From positions 39,556,356 to 39,620,355 of the forward strand of contig JAKGHH010000007.1 of NCBI GenBank assembly GCA_022828595.1: 64,000 bases of DNA, in the 5' to 3' direction. Positions 43,598-54,125 of the stretch are shown here, piece by piece. Each line of letters begins with the position of its first letter. The stretch's first letter is position 1. The position numbers and the translations under genes were made by a program. Below the pieces are notes generated by a model, which was given only the letters and a program-made list of their open reading frames with translations, was not told the origin of the DNA and made no database searches. The stretch comes from Nelumbo lutea (taxonomy: Eukaryota; Streptophyta; Magnoliopsida; Proteales; Nelumbonaceae).

Positions 43598-45514
43598 TGT
43601 TAGATAGTGTATGCCCTTAGCTCCACTCAGAATGATGTACAATATGACATTTATTGTAAATGAATAAAGTACATATTAGATTCATGTTGTTATGGTGTGT
43701 TTTTGTGTAATACTCTTAAACTGGACATTTATGAGACTCGTGTTAGTTTAGAAACTTCACAGCCATTGGATAGATCTGGGGAGATTTATCCTATCAAGGC
43801 TAACACTGATGTGCCACCAAGTTGGTTGTAGTGGCTTGTCTCAGCTGCCAGGGTGAGACATGAGAACATGCAGTGTGGGTTTTCTTGAAACCCTGAATCA
43901 GACCAAAATTACAGTATTGCAGTGGACTTTGGATATTGATGGGCAAAACTGGAATGTTACACCTGACCCTAGACTCGATTATGATATTGCACTAGGTGTC
44001 AGATTGGGCTGTCTTTGATTTGTCAAACCTGGGTATGTTGGGAGAGTTCGAGAATTCCTCTGAGTGGTGATCATAGTGATAGGATCAGCCCCTTTGTCGA
44101 ACAAAGTGAATGATCGGGGATGCACTCTCTCTGATGGAAACCAAAACTGCTGGTAGTTGATTTCAACCATTGAAATTTGTTTTGCAAAATATATTTATAT
44201 AGAGATATACATATATTAATATATATATATATATATATTATGGTTTCAAAATGTTTGCAAAAGGTTTTAATTCCTAGGATCCATGTGAGTAGAGAGTGCC
44301 GCATTGTACCTTGCAGTCGAGGGAGAGGTCATCTCTTGTCGGGTAATGTTTCATCATTATGGGCTGAGAGGTTGAGTGTAAAACCATTGAGGGTAATACT
44401 TGATGGGCTAATCTTGCATCTACCCATAGTCCTTGGGTTGTTATAAGGTGGTTTGACCTAAGAACCATTTAGTGTAAATGTTGGGCCCATTAAGAGCCCA
44501 TGGTGATTGACTCAGGGGTTCACTGTCTCCTACATTGAATTCAGCCAGGCCTTGTAATAGAGGCTGGGCTGAACCCATGTGGCTGATGTGTAGATCAATG
44601 TTTGGGTCCCATGCCACACAAGGATATCATACCGGGCAGCAAATAGGTGGGTAAGTGAGCAAATGGACTTAATGGGCCTAAATCCCAAATCGAACTAGTT
44701 TAATGTGATTAATTAAAAGATGGCAATTTTGGGATTTAAATCAACAGATAGGATAAGGGGTTATCCCTATTCACTCAGAGAGTCCAGATCCAAATAAAAA
44801 TTTGGATAAGGAAACTCCTAATTAGATTAGGAGGGTTGATCTTTATCTGTAGATAAGATAAGGGTTTATCCTTATCTCTTAAAGAGAGTCCAGATCCAAA
44901 TAAAATATTTGGATTAGGAAATTCCTAATGGGATTAGGAGAACCTCTCTTTAAAGGCTATAAATAGAGCAGCAAGGGGCAAACCAAAGACACAAACACAA
45001 AAAAGAAGAGAGATCTTCTGGTTCGCAGATCACAAGATCTTCTGGTTCGCAGACACAAACACCTACTCTTGCTGCCTCTGCTAGTTTCGATCTCCACCTG
45101 TAGGAGAGATCAAGAAGAGTTCTTGATATTATCTTTTGGGAGAAAAGATAATCAGAAGTCGTGCCCACCTGCCCTTCATCGAGTTCTTGCTAAAGAATTT
45201 GGTTCTTGCTGAAGAACCATCCTGTTGATTCTGCTTCACCCTACCCTGTGTCATCTTCAATGGAGCAGTCTTTGGTATTCTCCTTGGGCGTGAACACCTT
45301 CGTTGGGGGTTACTACTACTCCGTATCAGGTATATCCCTCAACTACCTTTTGGTTTCAGATCTGGTCTGGTTTAGGTTCAAGTTTGATCCTTGAAAATGT
45401 AGTTTTTTAAAATAGGGAATGTGATTCCCGCATGGGAGAGAGAAATTTTTTGAAATTTCTCCCAACCTACCTGCAAGGTTCAGCCATCCATATGATGGAT
45501 CTCTCATCCCTCCA
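43598..45514 (+). repeat. 5' LTR of A5 (1917 bp)
   Basis: It starts TGTTAGATAGTGTATGCCC and ends CTCTCATCCCTCCA before primer site TGGTATCAGAGTC (45516-45528). The TATA box TATAAATAG is at 44958-44966. Two direct repeats with AGAGAGTCCAGATCCAAATA start at 44777 and 44883 (106-bp period). An AT dinucleotide run lies at 44219-44240. Confidence 0.9.
44958..44966 (+). promoter_or_regulatory. TATA box of family A LTR (A5 copy)
   Basis: TATAAATAG, 1360 bp after the LTR start. The same box occurs at 50155-50163 (LTR fragment) and 59192-59200 (A6), with TATAAAA in A4. It places the U3/R boundary at about 1.39 kb and leaves roughly 0.55 kb for R and U5. Confidence 0.7.
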
Positions 45515-47277
45515 GTGGTATCAGAGTCAGGTTCAAATCTTAAACCAAAATTAACCAAATCTGGAACTACGCAAATGGGCAGAAAGCATTCTACCCGATT
45601 TGCGCAGATTGTTGTTTTTTCTAGTAAATTGGGTCCTAGATTAAGGGCGATTGATCTGAAATTAAACCTTTTTAAATCCGATTTATATTTAGAATTGTTC
45701 TTTATATTTGTCTTGATTTATGGGTTGTTCGTACAATGGAGATTGAAGTCTTGATTGGCGCAAGAAATTTGCGCACCTGTTGTTCTATTCATTCTTGTTT
45801 GTAATTAATTTTTTTTTTAATTTTTAGACAAAATGTATAGGAATTCTTTTGATGTAATATTAATAGAAAATTAGGGTTTTCTATCTTATTTCATTCAAAT
45901 TTAAAGCAGATCACGCAGAAGGAAGGAGTTTCACAGATTAGGGTTCGACTATCTACGATTTGCAGTTTGAGAAACTGCAAACTGCGAACTAACCTCTATT
46001 TTGCAGGGTCGCAAATCTACGAACAACCCTTCTACTGATTCTTGAATGTCTCTTATTAGTAATTTAATTTCAGATCATGTTATTGAATTAAATCTTGAAT
46101 TAAAAAATCAAACCTAAACCCATTCGAATCAGATTGGACCGAATCTGAGGTTCGATGGGGGCTATTTTCAGCTCTAATTTTTCACTCATGGGTCCAGGAA
46201 TTGATGGTTAATTGCAAAATGCAATTCAGCCCACATCTATAAAACCCAGTTTTAATATGTTAAAACTGATTTTGCCCATTTTAGCATAAAAGCTATATGG
46301 GCCGAACTGCTCTTTGCAATTCAGGCCATATACCTAGATAATATTAATCAGTAATATTATAGATTATTATGGGCTTTAATAATGGGTTTTACAGATATTA
46401 ATTGATTGGATCAATTTTGTTCCTACATGTGATGTATGGACGTGTGATGTGCAACGTTCATGGGCCATAAGTACTTGGCCCATGCCGATACGATAGTGGC
46501 TCTTGTGCATACCATGGACGAATGCACATCATTGCCATGGTGTCCCTAAAGATCATTAGATCTCCCTTCATGGTGGGCCCCACACCTCTCCAAGAGGAGT
46601 CGTGCAGAACCCTAGCCATTTAGGGCCCACCTAAATCTAGCTTTATGAAAGTCAGTGGGAGCCACTTTGGTTTGACCTAAATTAAATTAGGGCGTAATTT
46701 ATGTTCCCTCCGCTGAAATATGAGTGCATGTGATAGGGAGCTTCATATAATGAACTCTCTAAAGGCCTTCTATCAATAGCATGAAGATGGGTCATTCAGT
46801 AATGAGGAAACGCACCATAAAATTGGGCTATCTATTTGCTATTGGATCTATTGGAATGTTTCATAAAATGATAGGGCGTCATAGACCGATGTGGGAGGGG
46901 CCTATTCTAAAATGGAAGACTCTCTCACGGTACCTTGGCATTCACAAATATGATGGGTGAGCACTCACTAGACAAAAAAGTTTAACCTAAAATGGCAATG
47001 AACCTTGTCTGACAGAGGCCAAAGGGAAAGCTCATAAGATGAGTGGATATGATCCTTCACAGAAAGGTGGTGGGGTTATGCAGCTGAAACAATTGGCTCC
47101 ATTCACCCTATGTGGTTTCTCACATTTCCAAAGACATAATTCGTAGTCTTCATCACTGAGATGGAAGGGAAATCTCATAGATGAACAAATGGGAATGGAA
47201 CATAGATTAAAAGCCATATCTATGTAGATAACATGAATCAAATAAGGTTGTGGACTAATATTTGCTTTTTATCAGAA
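45515..47277 (+). other. A5 leader, non-coding
   Basis: It matches the A4 and A6 leaders, includes the inverted repeat GCAGTTTGAGAAACTGC (45962-45978), and ends TTTGCTTTTTATCAGAA before the gag start. Confidence 0.8.
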
Positions 47278-47705
47278 ATGTAAAATGGGCAATTGGAAAA
47301 ATTGTTGAATGACAACAAACTTAAAGGCCCAAACTACGCTGACTGGTACAAAAACCTTATGCTGGTTCTAATATCTGAAAAATTGGAAAAGTAGCTAAAA
47401 ACCCTACTCCGGAACATCCGGGTGATAGGGCTTCTGAGGCCCGTAGGAGGGACTACCAATTCATGATTAGATGGAATTGTCCAAGGATATCCTGGATAGT
47501 CTGAGGACGATGTATGAAGAGCAGAATTGTTCTAACTCGACAAAAGGTCTTCAAACAGTTCATGACCGCGCAGATGTCCAATAATCAGCAAGTTCATGAC
47601 CATTGTCTTAAGATGATGGGATACATCAATGAACTTGAGGCTCTTGGATCCGGGCTTGACCATGTCACTAAGGTGGACGCCATCCTAAATTCTTGACCAT
47701 GTCAC
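47278..47705 (+). pseudogene. A5 gag fragment
   Basis: The start codon at 47278 is followed at once by TAA in place of GCA. The frame-corrected sequence matches family gag (DDNKLKGPNYADW-like, then LKMMGYINELEALGSGLDHV, near 47605-47660). A deletion near 47460 removes the segment before LDSLRTMYEE. At 47692-47706 the 15-bp CTTGACCATGTCACT from 47655 is repeated and the sequence then jumps into an LTR. Confidence 0.75.
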
Positions 47706-47895
47706 TGGGTATGTTGGGACAGTCTGAGAATTCATCTGAGTGGGTGATCATAGTGACAGAATCAACCCCTTTGTCGAACAAAGTGAATGATCGGGGATGC
47801 ACTCTCTCTGATGGAAACCAAAACTGCTGGTAGTTGATTTCAACCATTGAAATTTGTTTTGCAAAATATATTTATATAGAGATATACATATATAT
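47706..47895 (+). repeat. LTR internal fragment
   Basis: It corresponds to 44034-44217 of the A5 5' LTR; the part from GAACAAAGTGAATGATCGGG onward looks identical by eye over more than 100 bp, so it probably comes from that LTR or a very close copy. Confidence 0.75.
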
Positions 47896-49633
47896 CTGGT
47901 GTGCCACCAAGTGTTGGGATGGCCTGTCTCAGCCATCAGGGTAAGACCCGAGGCACATGCAGTATGGGATTACTTGAATCCTTGAACCGGACCAGATTTC
48001 CAGTCTTGCCTGGACCTTGGAGATAGATGGGCAAAACTGGAAAGTTACACCTGACACCTAGACTCGATTATGACACTTCACTAGGTGCTGGATCAGGCTG
48101 CCTTTGATATGCCAATCAGTGAGATACTTAGTGGGGATCAAAACCTAGGTATGTTGGGACAGTTTGAGAATTCATCTGAGTGGGTGATCATAGTGACAAA
48201 ATCAGCCACTTTGTCAGACAAAGGGTAATGATCGGGAATGCACTCTCTCTGATGGAAACCAAACTGCCGGCAGTTGATTTCAATCATTGGAATTTTGTTT
48301 TTCAAAATTAATATATTTATATATATATGTATGGTTTCAAAATGTTAGCAAATGGTTTTAATTCCCGGGATGCATGTGAGTAGAGAGTGCGGCACTGTTC
48401 CTTGCAGCCGAGGAGAGGCCTTCTCTTGTCGGGCAGTGCTTGATCATTAAGGGCTGAGAGGTTAAGTGTAAGACCATTTAGGATAATACCTGATGGGCTA
48501 ATCTTGCACCTGCCCACAGTCCCTGGGTTTTTATAAGATGGCTTGGCCCAGGGACCACTTAATGCAAGTGTTGGGCCCATAAGGTCCATATGATGGACTC
48601 AAGGGGTTCATTGAGTTTTTCAGTGAATTCGGCTGGGCCTTGTATTAAAGGCTAGGCCGAAGCCATGTGGCTGGAGTGTAGATCAATGCTTGGGTCCCAC
48701 GCCATACAAAGAAGCCCAACTGGGCAACAGATTGGAAACTAATTAAACACTGAACACTTAATGGGCCAAAAGCCCATTACGAGTTGGGCTGATATGATCA
48801 CCCATCTATGGGGCGAATTTTAGATTGAAGTTAGTAAAAGGATTGGGCTCTTAGCTCTATCCACTCTTAGAGACCAAATTCAAATCAGATTTGAATCTGG
48901 TAACCTCCTGATAAGATCAGGAGTAAGCTAACTCTATCTGGGAAAGGGATTAAGATCATCCCCTATCCAAATACTGATTTGGATTGGGATAACTCCTAAG
49001 GAGGAGATTTCTTAATCAAGAAGAAAGGAGGAGATTTCGAAACCAACTAAGAGGGAGAAATATCAGATTTCGAACCAAGCAAGATCGCAAGAAGGGTTCC
49101 TACGATTTGAGATTAGATCTCATACTCTCCAGAAAAGAAAAACAGTTCAGCCTTTTTCGTTTTCTGGAGATCTCCTCCTGCTGCCGCCATCTGCAACATT
49201 GCAAGATTCGATCTTTGCAGAAAAGAAAGTCAAGAAACCAGTTCTTGACATCAGTCTTGCAAGAAAGACTGAAAGAATTCAGTGTTTAGTACATCCAGGG
49301 GATTCTTGTGAAGGATCCAGTGTGTAGGACGCACCCTACTGGTTCTGTTCCATCCACAGCTGTGTCATCTTCAGCAGGGACAGATCTTGGAGCATTCTTT
49401 GGGCGTGAACACCAACTTTGGGAGATACTGCTTCTCCGGATCAGGTATAATCCTCCCATTTATCTTTTGGTACAGATCTGGTTTGATTAGGGTTCAAGTA
49501 GATCCTTGAATATTGTATTCTAAATTTAGGGAATATGAATCCCAGTTGGGAGAAGTTAGGAAATTATTTGAAATTCGCCCACCCATTCCGCAACCTTTAT
49601 GGCGTCCATTAGAAGGATCCTACCATTCTTTCA
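47896..49633 (+). repeat. Near-complete LTR of the ATTCTTTCA subtype
   Basis: It lacks about the first 200 bp, starting at GTGTGCCACCAAGTGTTGGG, and ends CCTACCATTCTTTCA. It is closest by eye to the A3 LTRs. No primer site follows; another LTR piece begins directly. Confidence 0.75.
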
Positions 49634-50916
49634 CCTCCCTTGTCGGGCAGTGCTTGATCATTATGGGCTGAGAGGTTGAGTGTAAGACCATTGAGGGTAA
49701 TACCTGATGGGTTAATCTTGCATCTACCCAAGTCCTTGGGTTTTTATAAGGTGGCTTGACCCAAGGACCATTTAGTGTAAATGTTGGGCACATTAAGAGC
49801 CCATGGTGATGGACTCAGAGGTTCACTGTCTCCTATAGTGAATTCGGTCGAGCCTTGTAACAAAGGCTAGGCTGAACCCATGTGGCTGATGTGTACATCA
49901 ATGTTTGGATCCCACGCACACACAAGGATATCCAATTGAGTAGCAGATAGGAGGGTAAGTGAGCAAATAGACTTAATGGGCCTAAATCCCAAATCAAACT
50001 AGCTTAATGTGATTAATTAAAAGAGGGCGATTTTGGGCTTCACATTAGCAGATAGGATACGAAATTATCCCTATCCACTGAGAGAGTCCAGATCCAAATA
50101 AAGATTTGGATAAGGAAACTCCTAATGGGATTAGGAGAACCTCTTTTTAAAGGCTATAAATAGAGCAGCAGGGAGCGAACCAAAGACACAGACACAAAAA
50201 TGAAGAGAGATCTTCTGGTTCGCAGATCACAAGAAAGAAATCTTGCAATTCGACTGCTTCTGATTTCTACCCTTTCCTGCTCTTGCCACCTCTGATAGTT
50301 CAATCTCCACCTGTAGGAGTGATCAAGAAGAGTTCTTGATATTATCTTTTGGGAGAAAAGATAATCATAAGTCATGCTCACATGCCCTCCATCAAGTTCT
50401 TGCTGAAGAATTCGGTTCTTGCTGAAGAATTCGGTTCTTGCTGAAGAACATCCTGCTGATTCTGCTCCACCCTACGCTATGTCATTTTTAGTGGGAGTAG
50501 TCTTTGGTATTTACCTTGGGTGTGAAACACCTTCGTTGGGGGTTACTACTACTCCGTATCATGTATATCCCTCTCCTACCATTTGGTTTCAGATCTGGTC
50601 TGGTTTAGGTTCAAGTTTGATATTTGAAAATGCAGTTTTCTAAAATAGGGAATGTGATTCCCACACGGGAGAGAGAGAAATTTTTGGGCGTGAACACCTT
50701 CGTTGGGGGTTACTACTACTCCGTATCATATATATCCCTCTCCTACCATTTGGTTTCAGATCTGGTCTGGTTTAGGTTCAAGTTTGATATTTGAAAATGC
50801 AGTTTTCTAAAATAGGGAATGTGATTCCCACATGGGAGAGGGAGAAATTTTTTGAAATTTCACCCAACCTACCTGCAGGGTTCGACCATCCATATGATAG
50901 ATCTCTCATCCCTTCA
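49634..50916 (+). repeat. LTR 3' portion with 167-bp tandem duplication
   Basis: It begins inside U3 at CCTCCCTTGTCGGGCAG and ends CTCTCATCCCTTCA. The stretch from GGTGTGAAACACCTTCG to GGGAGAGAG is present twice in tandem (about 50517-50683 and 50684-50850). A GAATTCGGTTCTTGCTGAA unit is repeated at 50400-50450. TATA box at 50155-50163. Confidence 0.75.
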
Positions 50917-51401
50917 CTAATAGCGTTCAACGATTATAGTGAAGTACATTTCCTTCCAGGCCGACACTTTGGAAGGATATTTCGTGAAGCAACTTGTACC
51001 TAGGTCGGTAAGCTATGTAATAACTAAACTTGTCAATCCCTTTGGGGCCGACAGGGTTCTTCTTGATTGAGCAAAGTGAGGTGAAGATGTCTATATCTAA
51101 GGAGAGGGTATAGTCATGGAACAAGGAAATGGTGTCGACCACAGTGCAAAATGAGTTTAGGTGAAGCTGATCTATAATGACACCGAAAAATTAAGGACCA
51201 TGATGACAGCAATCTCATCATCATCGTGCTCCTAGGGAAAATTTTCTAATGGATGGTTGTATTCAAGGTGATTAGGGAGCTTCAAGTGGGCGACCAGCGC
51301 CCCAACCCTCTCCAACTTCATGACAGTGGAACCGAAGCGATTTGGACCCTAAGTAGAACGAGAAGTCGGAGCCTTTTTACCAAAAGCTTTTCGCTCTTGA
51401 A

Positions 51402-51602
51402 CTAAGCACCCTCCTCGATTGGACTGGACACCGAGCTATGGGTTGACATGGCCATCTCGGTCGGACCAAACTCTGTGTCATGGACCGAGGTACCCACCTC
51501 GGCCCAACCGGACTCGCCGCTCATGTCAAACATGCTAACTATACTACTATTACTAGACATATTGGAATGAAGGAAAAAGAAATAGGCAAGGAACGAAGGC
51601 AA
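51402..51602 (-). pseudogene. Antisense ORF of gypsy element, N-terminal fragment
   Basis: A minus-strand frame reads MSSNSSIVSMFDMSGESG from the likely start at 51560-51558, then WAEVGTSVHDTEFGPTEMAM and SSVSSPIEEGA before a stop; an earlier ATG at 51602 is in frame. The acidic, serine-rich start resembles the antisense protein of Tat-like gypsy elements usually annotated as 'putative gypsy type transposon' (PF04195), though I recall this and have not searched. Conserved parts of that family are not visible after the stop. It lies between integrase and LTR, where such antisense ORFs are found. Confidence 0.45.
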
Positions 51603-51734
51603 AGTAAGGCAACGTACCTAAAGATGAAGAGTGACCAGGTGAAAGAGACAAGGGATCACTAACCTGGAAGCAACTGTGCGACCTAAGAAATGAAAATATG
51701 TGAGATAAGATGAAGCAAATGGGACCCAAGACCC

Positions 51735-51743
51735 CTATTTATA
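51735..51743 (-). promoter_or_regulatory. TATA box for the antisense transcript
   Basis: The minus strand reads CCTATAAATAGGGG. It lies about 175 bp upstream of the ATG at 51560, leaving a CT-rich 5' UTR, a normal plant promoter spacing. Confidence 0.5.
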
Positions 51744-52700
51744 GGCATTGTAGTCAATCTTGGACGGTCTAGATCAAAGTGATCCAACGACTCTCATAAA
51801 AACTAGTCGCACGCCTCCCGAAGCCAAAATCAGTTGAGCGTACGTTTTTGACGTCTGCGGAGTTTGTAATCTGCGTGACATCTGTGCGTCCCGATACTCG
51901 ATCTGGTTCCACGATCGAGCCGGGTGGGTCATTGTGGTCTGACCACCAAACCAGACCTCAACTCGGAAGAAGACCAGGGAAAACCCACCTAAGCTCGTCA
52001 TGAACTCGCCGCACCGGGTCAAGACCCCTGGCACGGGGAGTCGGGAGCAATTGATGAGAGGTGATTTGGCCCAACCTATTAAATAGTGGACATGTGGATG
52101 CAACCTGATGATTGGACAGTGACTTAGCATTTCCTGCCACCTCAGAAGAACAAGTACCTCAGCTAGGGCTGAGGTCCGAGTATCTCAGGATGGCCCAACT
52201 TACTGAGGTAACACGTAACGGACTCCAGAAGCAAGACAGTTGTCTCTGAGCTCTTCAGGATCATGCCGCATGACTGTAAGTCTTATCCTCATTCTGCCCG
52301 GATCGGACAGACATGATAAGCCTTATTGGCTTGCACGATATCCACCTCCCGGTGCGGAATGAATTCCTAATAGCGCGAGCCGAGGATCTCAAAGGTGTTT
52401 TATGAGACCCACGGAAGCCCAACTATGTAAGGGTACCTACCCCCATAGCACAAGGTACACACGATTTAGTGCATTCTAGCTCTCTTACTCTCAAGCTTTC
52501 AACTCACACAATCAATTACTAGCTTATGCATTGAAGCAACCATGCCAAGTGAGTCAACCCAAGTACTCTGAGCTTTCCTATCTTGTAATTAAATCGACCA
52601 ACTAAGCGGCCTACATTCGAACTGCTATCCAGCTAAGAGCAACCAAATCGCACACCATCAAGGACAAATAGTTAATGGCCCTTATACTACAATAAGACAC

Positions 52701-52952
52701 CACTAGCTATGAAACAAAACACCACCAATTTTATTGGACATCTCCAACCACCAAATAAATAAATGTATCATTTTCTAGAAAATATTTTCCCTGGATTATT
52801 CAATTGGATTAATTATATTATTCTGTAAAAGATCATCAATAAAAATGCTAATAGTTTTCAAAAATATTACTATTGTGATATCTAAAGTAGTCTAAGATTT
52901 ACCTAAGCTATGACCTTATTTCAAATAAATAAAGCTTTCTTTTCCACATTTC
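52701..52952. other. Unassigned AT-rich sequence
   Basis: No open frame or repeat structure I can name; it precedes the hAT-like element. Confidence 0.4.
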
Positions 52953-53873
52953 TAGGGGTGTCAATGGACCGCTTTTGGATTGGACCCTATTCAAATCAAA
53001 TTCAATTTTGAATGGATTGGATAGACCAACAACCAACAAGACATATTGAATTGAACTAGTCCAAACTTAATGATCTAAAGTATTTATTAGATTGGATTGG
53101 ACCTGGTCCATCTGTAATAAATTTATATTGGATTGGGTTGGATTGAACCAATATTTGGTGCATTGATAGAAGATAAAAATACATGTGTCAATGGACCAGG
53201 TTTGGGTTATAATTAATCTAAAAATAAGGGAAAATTCCCGATTAGTACCTAGTACTTTGGGCCTAGTGTCACTTTGGTCCCCAAACTTTAAAATGCGACA
53301 ATTTAGTGCCCAAACTTTCAAAACATGCCAATCCAATACCTACTACTAACTAGCTCTTAAGTGGCAATTGAAAAAGACAGAAATGCCCATGCCATCTAAT
53401 TTTCTTTATCAACCATCAAAATGTTGACAAAAAATTAACAATCCCAAATCCTTGCTTCTATTCAAGAAAGTTGGGGTCACGTCTCTATGGGTATTCTGGA
53501 CCCCAACTTTCTTGAAAAAAAGAGGCAAGGATTTAGGACTGTTAATTTTTGTCAATGTTTGGATGGTTGATAAAGAAAACTGGATAACACTCAAAGGACA
53601 TTTGTATCTTTTTCAAATGCCAATTACCAGTTGGTTAATGGTAGGTATTGGATTGACATGTTTTGAAAGTTCCAATACTAAATTGTCACATTTTAAAGTT
53701 CAATGATGAAAGTGGAACTTAAGCCCAAAGTACAAGGTACTAATTGGAAATTTTCCCTTAAAAAATTGAACAAATTGGATGGTCCAGACATTTAATTGGA
53801 CCTAGTCCATTTGTAATGGACTTACATGGACAGGATCGGATTGGACCAAATCTTAGACCAATTGACAACCCTA
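52953..53873. mobile_element. hAT-like non-autonomous element with nested foldback
   Basis: The left end TAGGGGTGTCAATGG and the inverted right end TAGGGTTGTCAATTGG match well and have the hAT form. The interior outside the foldback consists of ATTGGATTGGACC-type motifs. No 8-bp duplication is found (CACATTTC against AGTCCGAC), so it is old or the edges are worn. There is no transposase. A 536-bp hairpin element occupies 53225-53760. Confidence 0.6.
53225..53760. mobile_element. Foldback element: two ~253-bp inverted arms
   Basis: The left arm (53225-53478) begins TAAGGGAAAATT and runs to AAGAAAGTTGGGGT. The right arm (53500-53760) is its inverted copy, about 80% alike by eye, with exact inner 17 bp (ACCCCAACTTTCTTGAA). 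The loop is about 21 bp. The long-arm form is like Mutator-type or foldback MITEs. The open frames on either strand are shadows. Confidence 0.8.
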
Positions 53874-53914
53874 AGTCCGACTTTTCATTTTACAATCTTA
53901 CAAATAATACCCGA

Positions 53915-54115
53915 ACCGTGGGCCTTTTGTGTGAACCGAACCGGTAGTACCGGTTTTTGGAAAACCGGTAACTGGAACTGAACCGAAACCAGTCGGTTAA
54001 CAAGTTGACCAGTTCGGTTCATCGGTTTTTCGATTTTTTTGACTTTATAATATTTATTATAAAAAAGTATATATATAAATATTTTTTTGACTTTCAGTTC
54101 GATTCGTCAGTCCAT
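53915..54115. repeat. Degenerate GGTTCGGTT / AACCGAACC repeat
   Basis: Dense ACCGAACCGGT, CCGGTTTTTGG and GGTTCGGTTCA motifs on both strands, then an AT-rich tract. It is related to the interior of the hAT MITE at 4087-4401. I cannot place its ends. Confidence 0.55.
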
Positions 54116-54125
54116 CATCACCACG

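Larger units (their letters stand above)
43598..50916 (+). mobile_element. Copia A5 block: one copy plus rearranged LTR pieces
   Basis: It contains, all in plus orientation, a full 5' LTR (43598-45514), leader (45515-47277), partial gag (47278-47705), an LTR fragment (47706-47895), a near-complete LTR of the other subtype (47896-49633) and an LTR 3' part (49634-50916). It is flanked by CCAAT (43593-43597) and CTAAT (50917-50921), a possible worn 5-bp target duplication, with gypsy sequence on both sides. Confidence 0.8.
50917..52700 (+). mobile_element. Gypsy 3' region: post-pol spacer and probable LTR
   Basis: After the A5 block the sequence returns to GC-richer gypsy-like DNA. GACACTTTGGAAGGATAT (near 50968) recurs at 43544, just before the block, linking both sides. 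The antisense ORF is at 51402-51602. From about 52130 the text resembles a gypsy LTR: a TATA-like CTATGTAAGGG near 52425, then GTGCATTCTAGCTCTCTTAC and ACTCACACAATCAATTACT. I cannot define LTR ends or a primer site. Confidence 0.5.

Noticed and set aside
52953..53873. Exact 8-bp target duplication for the hAT-like element.
   Set aside because: Flanking octamers CACATTTC and AGTCCGAC do not match, so none can be claimed.
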